A stretch of 64,000 nucleotides of DNA from Oscillospiraceae bacterium (GCA_015064255.1 SVSP01000002.1:62001-126000), one strand, 5' to 3'. Positions 1 through 10,414 are shown, counted from the stretch's first letter. The notes: a model not told the origin generated them from the letters alone. Made by a program: numbers and translations.

Positions 1-492
1 GATCCCGGCGGCGACGGTCAGCAGACCATCGTACCCGTGCCCGACCTCCCTCAATGGTCTTCGCCCGTAGAAGGCTACGTATTCAAGCAGCACAGCACCG
101 AAACGCTTGTTTACTCGCTTACTCTCGGCGACTACCGCGTGCACAAGGGAATTGACATTTCCGCTTCTGCAGGAAGTGAAGTGAAAGCCTGCCTTGACGG
201 TAAGATAGAAAACGTTTACTATGACCCTATGATGGGATACTCCGTATCGATTTTGCACGGTGACGGTATGATCTCATACTACAAAAATCTCGGGGAAGAG
301 CTTCCCGAAACCGTAGTAGAGGGCAGAGAAGTGAAAAGCGGTGAGGTTATCGGTTATATCGGCGAAAGCGCGATGATCGAATTTTCGGACGAGCCTCATC
401 TCCACTTTGAGCTTGAAATCGACGGAAAAGCGGCAGATCCGCTTGAATATCTCGATTATTCGGAAACACCCTCTGAAATTGAAGACGAATAA
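1..492 (+). CDS. M23-family peptidase, C-terminal part (5' end outside window)
   Basis: Frame is open from base 1. HKGIDISASAGSEVKACLDGKIENVYYDPMMGYSVSILHGDGMISYYKNL and HLHFELEIDGKAADPLEYL match LytM/M23 motifs. Confidence 0.9.
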   Translation, partial: DPGGDGQQTIVPVPDLPQWSSPVEGYVFKQHSTETLVYSLTLGDYRVHKGIDISASAGSEVKACLDGKIENVYYDPMMGYSVSILHGDGMISYYKNLGEELPETVVEGREVKSGEVIGYIGESAMIEFSDEPHLHFELEIDGKAADPLEYLDYSETPSEIEDE

Positions 493-754
493 TTTCTGAT
501 AAGAATTCGGAAAATTCGGAATAAAAAATTAAGCGTTGAAATAAAAATAAGCCATTGAACATCGGAGAAAGGGGAAGGAGTCTAAAACACAACCTCTTTC
601 TCCGAACCTCGTTCATTTTTTTGCCGCTTGGTTTTCTGATTGAAATTTGTTTTGGCGTAACACGGAAATTTATCTTCCGTGTTTTTCATTTTTAACAATT
701 TATTCACAAAGTGCCTGTATAATAAAAGAAAAAGCCAAATTAGGAGAAAAACTT

Positions 755-1906
755 ATGGAACATACGGCATTATTTGAAAAAATAGACGAGCTTACGCCCG
801 AATATATAAACGTATGGGAAGACGTTTGCAATATAGAAAGCCCGACAGACTGCAAGGATGGCGTTGACAAGGTCGGAAATTACTTCGCAGATCTTGCAAG
901 AGCGCACGGATGGGAAGTCGAGATCTTCGAGCATAATATCGCCGGAAACGTCGTTTGCATTACAATGAACGCGGATTCCGAGCGTGCTCCGATCTGCCTT
1001 TCGGGGCATATAGATACAGTTCATCCGATAGGACTCTTCGGAAGTCCTGCCGTACATATAGAAAACGGAAAAATTTACGGTCCGGGAGTGCTTGATTGCA
1101 AGGGCGGCGTGGTCGCTTCCTTTCTTGCGATGGACGCGCTTGACAGAATAGGCTTTAAAGACAGACCTGTTATGCTTCTTTTGCAGAGCGACGAGGAAAA
1201 GGGAAGCTCGATAAGCAAACAGGCTACTATAAATTACATATGCGAAAAGGCGAAGAATGCGTTAGCTTTTCTCAACACAGAACCTGCTTCGCGCGGAGAG
1301 GCAACACTCCAAAGAAAGGGTATAATCCGATACAGACTGACAGTTCACGGCATTTCGGGTCATTCGGCTGTTTGTTATGAAAATTCCGCCAACGCTATTC
1401 TCGAGGCGGCGCATAAAATAATTGAGCTTGAAAAAATGAAGGATCCTGCAGGGCTTACCTGCAACTGCGGAGTCATCAGCGGAGGAACGGTTGCGAATAC
1501 AGTTCCGAATCTCTGCGTTTTTCAAGCGGATATACGTTTTGCAAATCAGTCCGAGCTTGAAAAAGCAAAGGAAACCGTGGCAAGTATTGCCGCAAACAGC
1601 ACGGTAAAGGGATGTACTTGCGAGGTAGAGCAGATAAGCTTCCGTCCCGCTATGGAAAAGAGCGAGAAAAACTACCGACTTCTCGACAGGCTCAACGAGA
1701 TAAACCGTAAGGTCGGTCTTGAAGAAAGAGTGGCAAGATCCAGCAACGGAGGCTCGGACGCGGCTTATGCGACGGTGTACGGTATTCCTTGCGTTGACAA
1801 CCTCGGCACACGCGGCGGAAAAATCCATTCCCCTCAGGAATACGCACATCTCGACTCGCTTGCCTACTCGGCAAAGGAGCTTGCGGCTGCTCTGCTTTAC
1901 ATTTGA
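755..1906 (+). CDS. M20 family metallopeptidase (ArgE/DapE-like)
   Basis: Motifs SGHIDTVHP, GPGVLDCKGG and LQSDEEKGSS. The ORF opens at 647, but ATG 755 has an upstream aggaga SD and gives MEHTALFEKIDEL. Confidence 0.85.
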   Translation: MEHTALFEKIDELTPEYINVWEDVCNIESPTDCKDGVDKVGNYFADLARAHGWEVEIFEHNIAGNVVCITMNADSERAPICLSGHIDTVHPIGLFGSPAVHIENGKIYGPGVLDCKGGVVASFLAMDALDRIGFKDRPVMLLLQSDEEKGSSISKQATINYICEKAKNALAFLNTEPASRGEATLQRKGIIRYRLTVHGISGHSAVCYENSANAILEAAHKIIELEKMKDPAGLTCNCGVISGGTVANTVPNLCVFQADIRFANQSELEKAKETVASIAANSTVKGCTCEVEQISFRPAMEKSEKNYRLLDRLNEINRKVGLEERVARSSNGGSDAAYATVYGIPCVDNLGTRGGKIHSPQEYAHLDSLAYSAKELAAALLYI

Positions 1907-1968
1907 GTGTTCTGTAAAAACAAATCGGTCAAAATTTAAAGCAGACTTTCGTTTGATGAGTAAAACCA

Positions 1969-1994
1969 AAAAGCGACGCTTTACCGTCGCTTTT
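1969..1994. terminator. Bidirectional hairpin terminator between convergent genes
   Basis: aaaagcgacg-ctttac-cgtcgctttt, 10-bp arms with A/T flanks. Confidence 0.75.
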
Positions 1995-2012
1995 CATTAC
2001 AAAAATTACAAA

Positions 2013-3059
2013 TCATTCTCTCCAAGCGCATCTGAAAAGGCTTGTGAACAGACAGTAATGGCGAATAAGTATCTCTTCGGCAGTAAAGGATGCGCTTCCT
2101 GCTATGGGGTCGGTGTCGGCAAGTCCTTCGTTTGATTCATAGGTCGCGCTTACGCCTCCGCAGATGTGGTGAATCGCACTCGTAAGATTGAACGATGGAG
2201 GCGGGAAGCCTTCGCAGGATTCTCTGATCTTCGCTATATTCGTCTTGTATCCGAATGATTCTTCAAGTGATGCCGTGCTTTGTGCCAAATTATAAACACC
2301 CTTCTTTGTGTAAAGAGGCACGTAATCGGGCTGCATAAGGAAATTTACAGAATTTCCGCCGCCGTGAAGACCGATAACGCAGTCGGGTGCTTCTTCGTCA
2401 ATTAGCTTCATAAGCGCACGCGTTTCCTGTGCCATAGGAGCAAAGAAGTTGTCGTGCATAAGGTTTACGCCGTCGTCGTTGTAATATGCGCCTAAAAATC
2501 CCGCGGCGTCCTTGATGGGATGTATCTTTTTACATTCGGGCCAGCCGCAAAGAGAGCCGTCCTTCCAAGTTCCTTGACCGTGGTAGCGCAGACTAACAAA
2601 CGGCTCGTCGATCATAGAATCGGGTACACAGCGGACTCTGCCGTCCATATTGTATATGGGAACGATCACAAGTCGGGGATTTGTACGTTCAAAAGCTTCT
2701 GTCAGCATCGGAACTTCTTCTCCGCGAAGGTCTTTTCCGCACTCAAGCAGACTTAAAAGATTGGAAATTGATGCAACGCCCTCGGTTTCCTGCCCGTGAG
2801 TCGCTCCGATGAGCATAATCGTCGGACGCTTGCTGTCTTTGTTTGCATAGCAGCTTATATCGCGGCCGCCGCAAGCCGAAGAATAGTTTGCGCGTCTTTC
2901 GTAATCCTCTTTTTCACCGTACGTGACGTAAGGAATCTCGTGTCCGCCCGCCGACGTGCAAAGAGTGTGGACTTCTCCGCGCGTCAGAGTTGAAAGTATG
3001 GTTTTTATATCATCGGGCTTTGTTATCCAGAACGGATATTTTTCTTTCGTGTTTATCAT
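2013..3059 (-). CDS. M14-family zinc carboxypeptidase / succinylglutamate desuccinylase-like protein
   Basis: GATHGQETEG (HxxE zinc motif) and GLHGGGNSVNF. The ORF extends to 3227, but MINTKEKYPFW at 3059 is the likelier start. Confidence 0.75.
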   Translation of the reverse strand: MINTKEKYPFWITKPDDIKTILSTLTRGEVHTLCTSAGGHEIPYVTYGEKEDYERRANYSSACGGRDISCYANKDSKRPTIMLIGATHGQETEGVASISNLLSLLECGKDLRGEEVPMLTEAFERTNPRLVIVPIYNMDGRVRCVPDSMIDEPFVSLRYHGQGTWKDGSLCGWPECKKIHPIKDAAGFLGAYYNDDGVNLMHDNFFAPMAQETRALMKLIDEEAPDCVIGLHGGGNSVNFLMQPDYVPLYTKKGVYNLAQSTASLEESFGYKTNIAKIRESCEGFPPPSFNLTSAIHHICGGVSATYESNEGLADTDPIAGSASFTAEEILIRHYCLFTSLFRCAWRE

Positions 3060-3082
3060 AACGATTTTGCCTCGTTTTTTTG

Positions 3083-4027
3083 TTAGTTCACCTTGTTTTT
3101 GGGCGTTCCGTCGAGAAATGCTTTCAAATTGTCGGCAACGATTCCGATAAGACGCTGACGTGTTTCGACGGGGATCCAGGCAACGTGAGGTGTGATTGTC
3201 AGATTTTTTGCGCCTATAAGGGGGCAATTTGCCGACATTGGTTCGGTGGCGAGAACGTCAAGTGCAGCACCCGAGAGCTTTTCGCTGTTAAGAGCGTCTG
3301 CGAGTGCAATTTCGTCAACCACTCCGCCTCTTGAGGTGTTAATGAAATACGCACCCTTTTTGCATTTTTCAAAGGCAGAAGCGTTGAACATTTTTGCCGT
3401 TTTGTCGGTCAGAGGGCAGTGCGCGGAAATATAGTCCGAAGAAGCAAGCAGGGTGTCAAATGAAACGAATTCGACGCGATCGTCCTCTTTTGGAGTGCGT
3501 GTGTAAACAAGCACCTTCATTCCGAAGGCAAGTGCGATATCGCATACTGCACGTCCGATGCTTCCGAAGCCAATAATACCGAGAGTTTTTCCGTAAAGCT
3601 CATGTGTGGAATATTCAAAAGCCGAGAAAAGCGGTGAGCGTATCCATCCGCCGTCAAGAACAAAGTCCGAATATTCGGCAACGCGGCTCGCTTGTCTGAG
3701 CATAAGCGCAAACGTGTGCTGTGCAACGGCGTACGTAGAATACTGTCCTGCGTTGCAAACTGCGATACCGCGCTCGGCGGCGTATGAGATGTCTATATTG
3801 TTATATCCGGTTGCAAAGAGCAGGATGCAACGCAGATTTTTTGCTGCGTCGAGTGCTTCTTTGTCAACAACGGTTTTGTTGCATATGAGAATGTCGGCAT
3901 CGGCGATGCGCTCAATCAGCTCTGCGTGATTTGTATGGGGATAGATAACGAGCTCTCCGAATGCTCCGATGAGTCCGAGGTCGATACCCTCTCCGAGAGT
4001 CGCACGGTCGGTTATTACTATTTTCAT
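3083..4027 (-). CDS. D-2-hydroxyacid dehydrogenase (NAD-binding)
   Basis: GKTLGIIGFGSIGRAV Rossmann motif, FINTSRGGVVDEIALADAL, GAALDVLATEP. Confidence 0.88.
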   Translation of the reverse strand: MKIVITDRATLGEGIDLGLIGAFGELVIYPHTNHAELIERIADADILICNKTVVDKEALDAAKNLRCILLFATGYNNIDISYAAERGIAVCNAGQYSTYAVAQHTFALMLRQASRVAEYSDFVLDGGWIRSPLFSAFEYSTHELYGKTLGIIGFGSIGRAVCDIALAFGMKVLVYTRTPKEDDRVEFVSFDTLLASSDYISAHCPLTDKTAKMFNASAFEKCKKGAYFINTSRGGVVDEIALADALNSEKLSGAALDVLATEPMSANCPLIGAKNLTITPHVAWIPVETRQRLIGIVADNLKAFLDGTPKNKVN

Positions 4028-4326
4028 TTGGTTTATCTCCTTTATGGGATTTGTTTTACGAGTGTAATTTTATCATAAACTTCTTTAAAAGTCTATATAA
4101 AAAATCAAATATTTGCGGGATGAAAGCGAAAAATATAATATATAAAAGGAAAAAAGACAGCTTTAGGATGTTTATTTAGGCAAATTGAATATAAAACCGT
4201 CTTAAGTTTGCAAATAAGAATAAATTTTGTAGAAAAATAAAAAAATTTATCAAAATGTGTTCACAAATTGAAAAAAATGTGTTAGAATATAATATCAAAC
4301 CAAAAACAAAGATTTTCGGAGGAATT

Positions 4327-5448
4327 ATGGCAAACGAATTGTTCGGACAGCTTAGCGTTATTACGATGCGCGGCGGTGAGGATTTCGCAAAACAGGTTGA
4401 CAACTATCTTATGGGCTGGAGAAGCTCTGTAAACAGCTTTATCGTAGATGCGGAATGCCCCCGTTTCGGTAGTGGAGAAGGAAAAGGATTTCTTCACGAG
4501 TCACTCAGAGGACACGACGTATTTATCATTTGCGATGTTTTCAACTATGGGGCAACATACACGATGTACGGAAATACCGTACCGATGAGTCCCGACGATC
4601 ATTTTCAGGATCTTAAGAGAGTTATAGGAAGTATTGCCGGTAAGGCAAGAAGAATTTCGGTAATTATGCCGATGCTTTATGAGGGAAGACAGCACAAGCG
4701 TTCTTCAAGAGAATCTCTTGACTGCGCAATGGCTCTTCAGGAGCTCGTAAGTATGGGCGTTACCAATATTCTTACGTTTGACGCGCACGACCCCAGAGTT
4801 CAGAATGCTATTCCGCTTTGCGGATTTGACGACATTCGTCCCACATATCAGATGATAAAGGCGTTTATCAAGGATATTCCCGAGCTTTCGCTTAACGAGA
4901 ATGACATCGCTGTCGTTTCTCCCGATGAAGGCGGTATGAACCGCGCTATGTACTATTCTTCGGTACTTAAGCTTGACCTCGGTATGTTCTACAAGCGCCG
5001 CGACTACACAAGGATCGTTAACGGCAGAAACCCGATCGTTGCACACGAATATCTCGGAAGAGACGTTAAGGGCAAGGACATTATCGTTGTTGACGATATG
5101 ATCTCTTCGGGCGACTCTATGATCGAGGTTGCTGCACACCTTAAGAAGATGGGCGCAAAGAGAATCTTCGTATTCGCTACATTCGGACTTTTCTGCAACG
5201 GCTTCGAAATTTTTGATAAAGCATACGAAAACGGCGATATCACACGTATTTTCACAACCAATCTTATTTACCGTCCCGAAGAGCTTAAGAACAAGCCTTG
5301 GTACCGCGAAGTAAATATGTGCAAGTACGTTTCTCTTCTTATCGACACGCTCAATCACGATGAATCTATCAATACGGTTATCAATCCTGTTAAGAAGATC
5401 CACGCATACGTTGACCGCGCTGTTGAAGAAGGCAAGGTAAAGATATAA
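4327..5448 (+). CDS. prs: Ribose-phosphate pyrophosphokinase (long divergent form)
   Basis: VVSPDEGGMNRA, KRRDYTRI flexible loop, IIVVDDMISSGDSMIE PRPP loop. ATG 4327 is preceded by ggagg. Confidence 0.85.
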   Translation: MANELFGQLSVITMRGGEDFAKQVDNYLMGWRSSVNSFIVDAECPRFGSGEGKGFLHESLRGHDVFIICDVFNYGATYTMYGNTVPMSPDDHFQDLKRVIGSIAGKARRISVIMPMLYEGRQHKRSSRESLDCAMALQELVSMGVTNILTFDAHDPRVQNAIPLCGFDDIRPTYQMIKAFIKDIPELSLNENDIAVVSPDEGGMNRAMYYSSVLKLDLGMFYKRRDYTRIVNGRNPIVAHEYLGRDVKGKDIIVVDDMISSGDSMIEVAAHLKKMGAKRIFVFATFGLFCNGFEIFDKAYENGDITRIFTTNLIYRPEELKNKPWYREVNMCKYVSLLIDTLNHDESINTVINPVKKIHAYVDRAVEEGKVKI

Positions 5449-5465
5449 TTGTTACTGAAAACAGT

Positions 5466-5500
5466 ATCACCCGTCATTTTTGATGACGGGTGATTTTTTT
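5466..5500 (+). terminator. Intrinsic terminator of prs
   Basis: atcacccgtca-loop-tgacgggtgat followed by a T tract. Confidence 0.92.
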
Positions 5501-5507
5501 GATCGGA

Positions 5508-7475
5508 TCAAATATCAAGTGAGTAATTCTGACCGTTTATTTTGAGAGTCACAAGAGAATCGGAAAGCTCTGCGATCTCGATTTCGGGAGCTTCTTCGTT
5601 CGGTGAAGGGTAGAGAACGGTAGCAAAGAGCGCGTTTTTCCCCGACTTCGCGAAATTTACGAGAGGTGCGGGGCGATGATCCTTGTTGTGGTCAAGCTCG
5701 GGCTTCCAGCCTGCAAGCTCGGGCTCGGTCTGACCGAGAATTATTTCGGGCGCGGTGCAGGATATCATCGAAAGTGTCGCTCCGTTTGCGTAAGTCACCT
5801 TGACAGAATTTCCGATCACATCCGCTTTTACCTCGTCAAGCTGGAAGGAAAGCTCGTAAAGATGCTCTTTTTCGTCCATAGTTTCGAAGCGGTCAAGCAT
5901 AACGAAGAAAGGCTTTGCGTCGCCAAGACCGTTTTTTGCAAATATGATCTTTCGTGTGTGCTTTGCGTACGAGTCGTTGGAATTGTCTCTCTTTTCGCCG
6001 TGTGCCTTGTCGGGACGGAAGTTTTTGCCGTAACCGAAATCGTAATATCCCTGTACTATATCGAAATTCTCGTCGGACGAAGAGATGATGCGGCTCTTTT
6101 GGGTGGTGTCGATAAATCCGTAAATGTCCGTCTTGGCAAAACAGAGCTGACCCATACCGTCAACGAGTCCGCAGTTGTGTGATCTTGTCGAGCAAACGTA
6201 CTCTCTCATTTTTGAAGTGTCATAGTGATAAGTTCCGGGATCGCGGAGCATATCAGTTCCGTAAGCATAAAGTTCGATATTCAGACAGCTTTCGTGAACG
6301 TGCCAACCCGAGTTGTAGTCGGGAGCTCCGCTGTCAAAGAAGAGCCACATTCCCTTTTCTGACCAATCGGAGCGCAGAGTAGCAAATCCCGAATAGGGGA
6401 AGATCTGCATAGCTTCTTCGGGAGCCTTTCCCTCTTTTCTCTCACTTGCGAAATATTTGAATATTTCATCATCGGGGAAGAGGGTGAGAGCAAGATTTGC
6501 CATACGCGTAGATCTCATATGGCTGCAGTCATTTGGTGCGCCGAGAGTAAGCGTTGGGTTAGACATAAGACAATACATTCTGAAGACCTTGTAAAGACCG
6601 TCTTTAAGCTCTTTCGGAATATTTTTGCCATATAGATTCAGAAGGGTTATGATCTGACAGTATCCTTCTGTCATACCAGATTGATAGGTAAACGAACGGT
6701 CGGTTGCGACTCCGTCGGGATATATCTGCACGTGAAGCTCGTCGATAAGGGTATTTATTGAGCGATCGTACCAAGCGGTTGCATCTTTAAAGAAGGGGTA
6801 TGTGACCGCAGTTGTAAGCAGACCGCGCATTTCCGTGATAAGCCAGTTGCGGTTGGAGTTGGTGTGATACAGCCAGTCAGCCTGTTCCCAAACCGAAATG
6901 AATATTTTCGTCCAAAGCTCATCGGAAATCGATGGTGAATTCATAAAAACGTGCACGAAATAAGGCCAAGCGTTAACAAGTCTGTTGCCTGTTTCAAGAG
7001 TGCGGTAGCAGGGAGACCATTTTTCGGGACGCTCTACCTGTTCTATCCACGAGGAAATGATCTCGGCGGCTTTCCTTGCATACATTTCTCTACCTGTTTT
7101 TTTGTAAGCACGTCCCATATATACAAGCTCGCCGTGAGACTGAAGGTGGAAAACCCATTCAACGTATTTGTTCGGCATCGGGTTGTGATCCCATATTATT
7201 TTAACGTACGGAAAACGGTAGACGTATCCGACGGGAGCAACGTAGCCTGCCATAATCATATCTGTCCACGTTTCCTCCTTGTATGAATGTTCCTTATGCG
7301 GATTTTCGGGTATTTGGAATCTGAGTTCAGGGCGGAGTACGCTCTTCATATAGCGCGCGAAGGTCTTATACGCACCGTTAATATTGCCTTCTTCAAAGCA
7401 TTCGGCGGCATTTTTGAGTTCGCTGATCGACAGATCAAGCTTGTTTAAGAAAAAATCTCTTTCTGAAAGTCTCAT
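5508..7475 (-). CDS. Heparinase II/III family protein
   Basis: GWHVHESCLNIELYAYGTDMLRDPGTYHYD and the overall alginate/heparin-lyase-like architecture. Confidence 0.8.
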   Translation of the reverse strand: MRLSERDFFLNKLDLSISELKNAAECFEEGNINGAYKTFARYMKSVLRPELRFQIPENPHKEHSYKEETWTDMIMAGYVAPVGYVYRFPYVKIIWDHNPMPNKYVEWVFHLQSHGELVYMGRAYKKTGREMYARKAAEIISSWIEQVERPEKWSPCYRTLETGNRLVNAWPYFVHVFMNSPSISDELWTKIFISVWEQADWLYHTNSNRNWLITEMRGLLTTAVTYPFFKDATAWYDRSINTLIDELHVQIYPDGVATDRSFTYQSGMTEGYCQIITLLNLYGKNIPKELKDGLYKVFRMYCLMSNPTLTLGAPNDCSHMRSTRMANLALTLFPDDEIFKYFASERKEGKAPEEAMQIFPYSGFATLRSDWSEKGMWLFFDSGAPDYNSGWHVHESCLNIELYAYGTDMLRDPGTYHYDTSKMREYVCSTRSHNCGLVDGMGQLCFAKTDIYGFIDTTQKSRIISSSDENFDIVQGYYDFGYGKNFRPDKAHGEKRDNSNDSYAKHTRKIIFAKNGLGDAKPFFVMLDRFETMDEKEHLYELSFQLDEVKADVIGNSVKVTYANGATLSMISCTAPEIILGQTEPELAGWKPELDHNKDHRPAPLVNFAKSGKNALFATVLYPSPNEEAPEIEIAELSDSLVTLKINGQNYSLDI

Positions 7476-7566
7476 AATAATGTTCCCCTTTTGTTAAGAT
7501 GCAGCAGATATGCTGTCGCTTGCATTATATCACGGTGATTTTTTCTTGTCAACACAAAAAACAAAA

Positions 7567-7592
7567 AACGTGAGATGAATGCAGCTCACGTT
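7567..7592 (-). terminator. Hairpin downstream of the phospho-sugar mutase gene
   Basis: aacgtgag...ctcacgtt arms; on the - strand it is followed by ttttttgtttt. Confidence 0.7.
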
Positions 7593-7614
7593 CTGTTTTA
7601 AAATGTTTGATAGT

Positions 7615-9339
7615 TTACTTCCAAAGCTCAACAGTTGCAGAGCAAGCGTCCATAAGAGCTTCACACTCGTCGGAAGATGCTCCGTTGAGGAGGAAATAGA
7701 TCTTGACTTTGGGTTCTGTGCCCGAAGGACGGATAACGATTACGTTTGCATCCTCAAGCTCGAAGTAAACTACGTCGGATGCGGGAAGTCCTGTGCCGGT
7801 CACCTTGCCTGTAGCAAGATCGGTAACCGTTTCTGCGAGATAGTCGCGGATAGCAACGACCTTTTTGCCGCCGATCTCTTCGGGAATGGAAACGCGGATC
7901 TTCTGCATAAATTCGCTCATACGCTCGGAAGCGTCAAAGCCGTCGAATACGAGATTGAGAGTGCGTTCCTTATAGTATCCGTACTTTTCGTACATAGCGC
8001 AGAGGGCATCGTAGAGCGACATTCCCTTTGCCTTGTAGTAAGCAGCCATTTCAACGATGAGCATTACGGCAACGATACTGTCCTTGTCGCGTGCGTAAGT
8101 ACCCTTAAGGTATCCGTAGCTTTCTTCAAAGCCGAAGAGATAGTGTCCCTGACCGATATCGTCGTGGTTCTTTATAACTTCACCGATGAATTTGAAGCCT
8201 GTGAGTACGTTGAAGAGGTCAACGTTGTGGCTTTCGCATATCTTTGTACAGATCTCGCTTGTAACGATGGTCTTAACTGCATAAGGAGCTTCGGGCATTG
8301 TGCCTGTGTTCTCGTATGCGGTGATAATATATTCGAGAAGAAGAGCACCGATCTGGTTTCCTGTCATGGGAACGAAGGTACCGTCGTTGCGGCGCACCAT
8401 AACACCTGCGCGGTCAGCATCGGGGTCTGTGCCGATAACGAGGTCGCTGTCAACCTTCTTTGCGAGCTTTGTGCCGAGCTCGAGAGCTGCGGGATGCTCG
8501 GGGTTGGGAGATACGACAGACGGGAAGTTGCCGTCGAGTACCATCTGTTCATATACGGTATAGAGGTGCTTAAGTCCGCAGAGGCGGAGAACCTCGGGAG
8601 CAAGTCTGTATCCTGCACCGTGGAGAGGAGTGTAAACAACGCGAAGGTCGTCTGCAACAGCGGGAATTGCACTCGGGTCAACGAGCTGTGCGGTTACGTT
8701 CTTTACGTATTCGTCATCAACGATGGTTCCTACGATTTCGATTATTCCCGATTCAACTGCCGCGTCGAAGTCCATACGCTTTACACCGCCGAAAATATCG
8801 GTGCTCTTGATGGAAGCGGAAACTATCTTTGCGTGTTCGGGAGGAAGCTGTGCGCCGTCTTCCCAGTATGCCTTATATCCGTTATATTCCTTGGGGTTAT
8901 GAGATGCAGTTACGTTTACACCGCCGATGCAGCCGAGATGTCTGATCGCGAAAGACAGAACGGGCGTGGGACGGAGAGATTCGAAGAAATAGGTCTTGAT
9001 TCCGTTTGCCGCGAATACTTCTGCCGCTACCTTGGAGAAGAGAACCGAGTTATTACGGCTGTCATAAGCGATTGCAACACCGCGCTTTGCTGCTTCTTCG
9101 CCTTCCTGATTTATAAGGTTGGCAAATCCCTGCGAAGCGTGAGCTACGGTATATACGTTCATAGCGTTTGTTCCTGCAAGCATTTTGCCGCGCAGACCTG
9201 CTGTTCCGAAGCTAAGATAATCGGAGAAGCGGTACTTTATTTCGTCTTCGTTGTTTTCGATTGCGCGAAGCTCTGCCTTTGTTTCCTCGGAAACGCTTTC
9301 TTCCGCGAGCCAGCGGTTGTAATTTTCTCTGTAATTCAT
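7615..9339 (-). CDS. Phospho-sugar mutase (phosphoglucomutase/phosphomannomutase)
   Basis: VTASHNPKEYNGYKAYWEDGAQL phosphoserine loop, GTDPDADR metal site, RPSGTEPKVKIY. Confidence 0.93.
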   Translation of the reverse strand: MNYRENYNRWLAEESVSEETKAELRAIENNEDEIKYRFSDYLSFGTAGLRGKMLAGTNAMNVYTVAHASQGFANLINQEGEEAAKRGVAIAYDSRNNSVLFSKVAAEVFAANGIKTYFFESLRPTPVLSFAIRHLGCIGGVNVTASHNPKEYNGYKAYWEDGAQLPPEHAKIVSASIKSTDIFGGVKRMDFDAAVESGIIEIVGTIVDDEYVKNVTAQLVDPSAIPAVADDLRVVYTPLHGAGYRLAPEVLRLCGLKHLYTVYEQMVLDGNFPSVVSPNPEHPAALELGTKLAKKVDSDLVIGTDPDADRAGVMVRRNDGTFVPMTGNQIGALLLEYIITAYENTGTMPEAPYAVKTIVTSEICTKICESHNVDLFNVLTGFKFIGEVIKNHDDIGQGHYLFGFEESYGYLKGTYARDKDSIVAVMLIVEMAAYYKAKGMSLYDALCAMYEKYGYYKERTLNLVFDGFDASERMSEFMQKIRVSIPEEIGGKKVVAIRDYLAETVTDLATGKVTGTGLPASDVVYFELEDANVIVIRPSGTEPKVKIYFLLNGASSDECEALMDACSATVELWK

Positions 9340-9400
9340 TTGTTTCAGTCCTTTTTGTTGCTTATATAATTATTTTACTTGGTTTTACTTAATTTTACTT

Positions 9401-9649
9401 TTATTTTGCCTGTTTGAGTGCCTGTGCGAGCTGATCGGGGCAGGAGGTCTGCTTGAAACCGCACTTTATTCCCGAAAGACGCTCGATAGCTTCATCAACC
9501 GACATACCCTTAACGAGTGCCGCTACGCCCTGTGTGTTTCCGCTGCATCCGCCAACGTATTTTACCGACTCGATAACGTCGTCAACAACGTCTATTACTA
9601 TTTCTCTTGCGCACACGCCGCTTGTCTTATATGTGAAAGATTTTGTCAT
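9401..9649 (-). CDS. Stand-alone TSCPD-domain protein
   Basis: YVGGCSGNTQGVAALVKGM...SGIKCGFKQTSCPDQLAQAL contains the TSCPD signature. Confidence 0.88.
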   Translation of the reverse strand: MTKSFTYKTSGVCAREIVIDVVDDVIESVKYVGGCSGNTQGVAALVKGMSVDEAIERLSGIKCGFKQTSCPDQLAQALKQAK

Positions 9650-9683
9650 AATTTTAACCGTCCTTTTTGTTATTTATTTATAT

Positions 9684-10139
9684 TTATTTTGTTTTTTTCT
9701 GAAGCTGTCTTATTTCGCTGAGGAATGTTTCGATATCCTTGAATTCGCGGTAAACAGAAGCGAATCTTACGTAAGACACTTCGTCAAGCGCTTTGAGCCG
9801 TGTCATTACCATTTCGCCGATCTCCGTAGAAGAAACTTCACCGCGAAGAGAATTGTACAGCTCCTGCTCAATATTATCCACAAGCTCTTCGAGCTGAGGA
9901 ACAGTTATCGGACGCTTATAACAGGATTTTATAAGTCCGCCGAGCAGCTTTTGTCTGTCAAATATTTCCTTTGATCCGTTTTTCTTGACGACAAGAAGCG
10001 GAATGACTTCGATTACCTCGTAAGTTGTGAATCTGTACTTGCACGAACGGCATTCGCGTCTGCGTCGGATAGTTCCGCTTTCTGTTGGACGGGAATCGAT
10101 TACTTTACTGTCGTCGTGTGAACATATCGGACATCTCAT
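9684..10139 (-). CDS. nrdR: Transcriptional repressor NrdR
   Basis: [18 protein letters not shown]...[18 protein letters not shown] zinc ribbon plus ATP-cone. Confidence 0.96.
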   Translation of the reverse strand: MRCPICSHDDSKVIDSRPTESGTIRRRRECRSCKYRFTTYEVIEVIPLLVVKKNGSKEIFDRQKLLGGLIKSCYKRPITVPQLEELVDNIEQELYNSLRGEVSSTEIGEMVMTRLKALDEVSYVRFASVYREFKDIETFLSEIRQLQKKTK

Positions 10140-10157
10140 ATTTTATACTCTCTTTCC

Positions 10158-10230
10158 TTGGAACCCCTTTTTGTAAAAAGTGGTTCCAAACATCCCCAAA
10201 AACTTTGCTGAAATGGGAAAGCAAAGTTTT
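10158..10230 (+). repeat. Palindromic element, type A, adjacent to the nrdR start
   Basis: ttggaacccctttttgtaaaaagtggttccaaacatccccaaaaactttgctgaaatggg; shares sequence with copies at about 49359, 57147, 57409 and 59571. Confidence 0.7.
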
Positions 10231-10414
10231 TTGTTAAAACGATTGTTTATAGTTTTACATTTCCATTTGATAGAATGCCTTTTTGTAAAAAGTGGTTTCA
10301 AACCTAAAAAAATTTTTGAATGGGAAAAGATTGGTTTATATAGTTTGTTTTTTAGTAAAGTTTTTGAAATGAGTGCAAACCGACAGCAATACCGTCGCTT
10401 AGAGGAAACTTTTT

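Noticed and set aside
7579-9369. 596-aa + strand ORF
   Set aside because: Antisense shadow of the clear phospho-sugar mutase gene; the translation is Cys/Val-rich with no recognisable motif.
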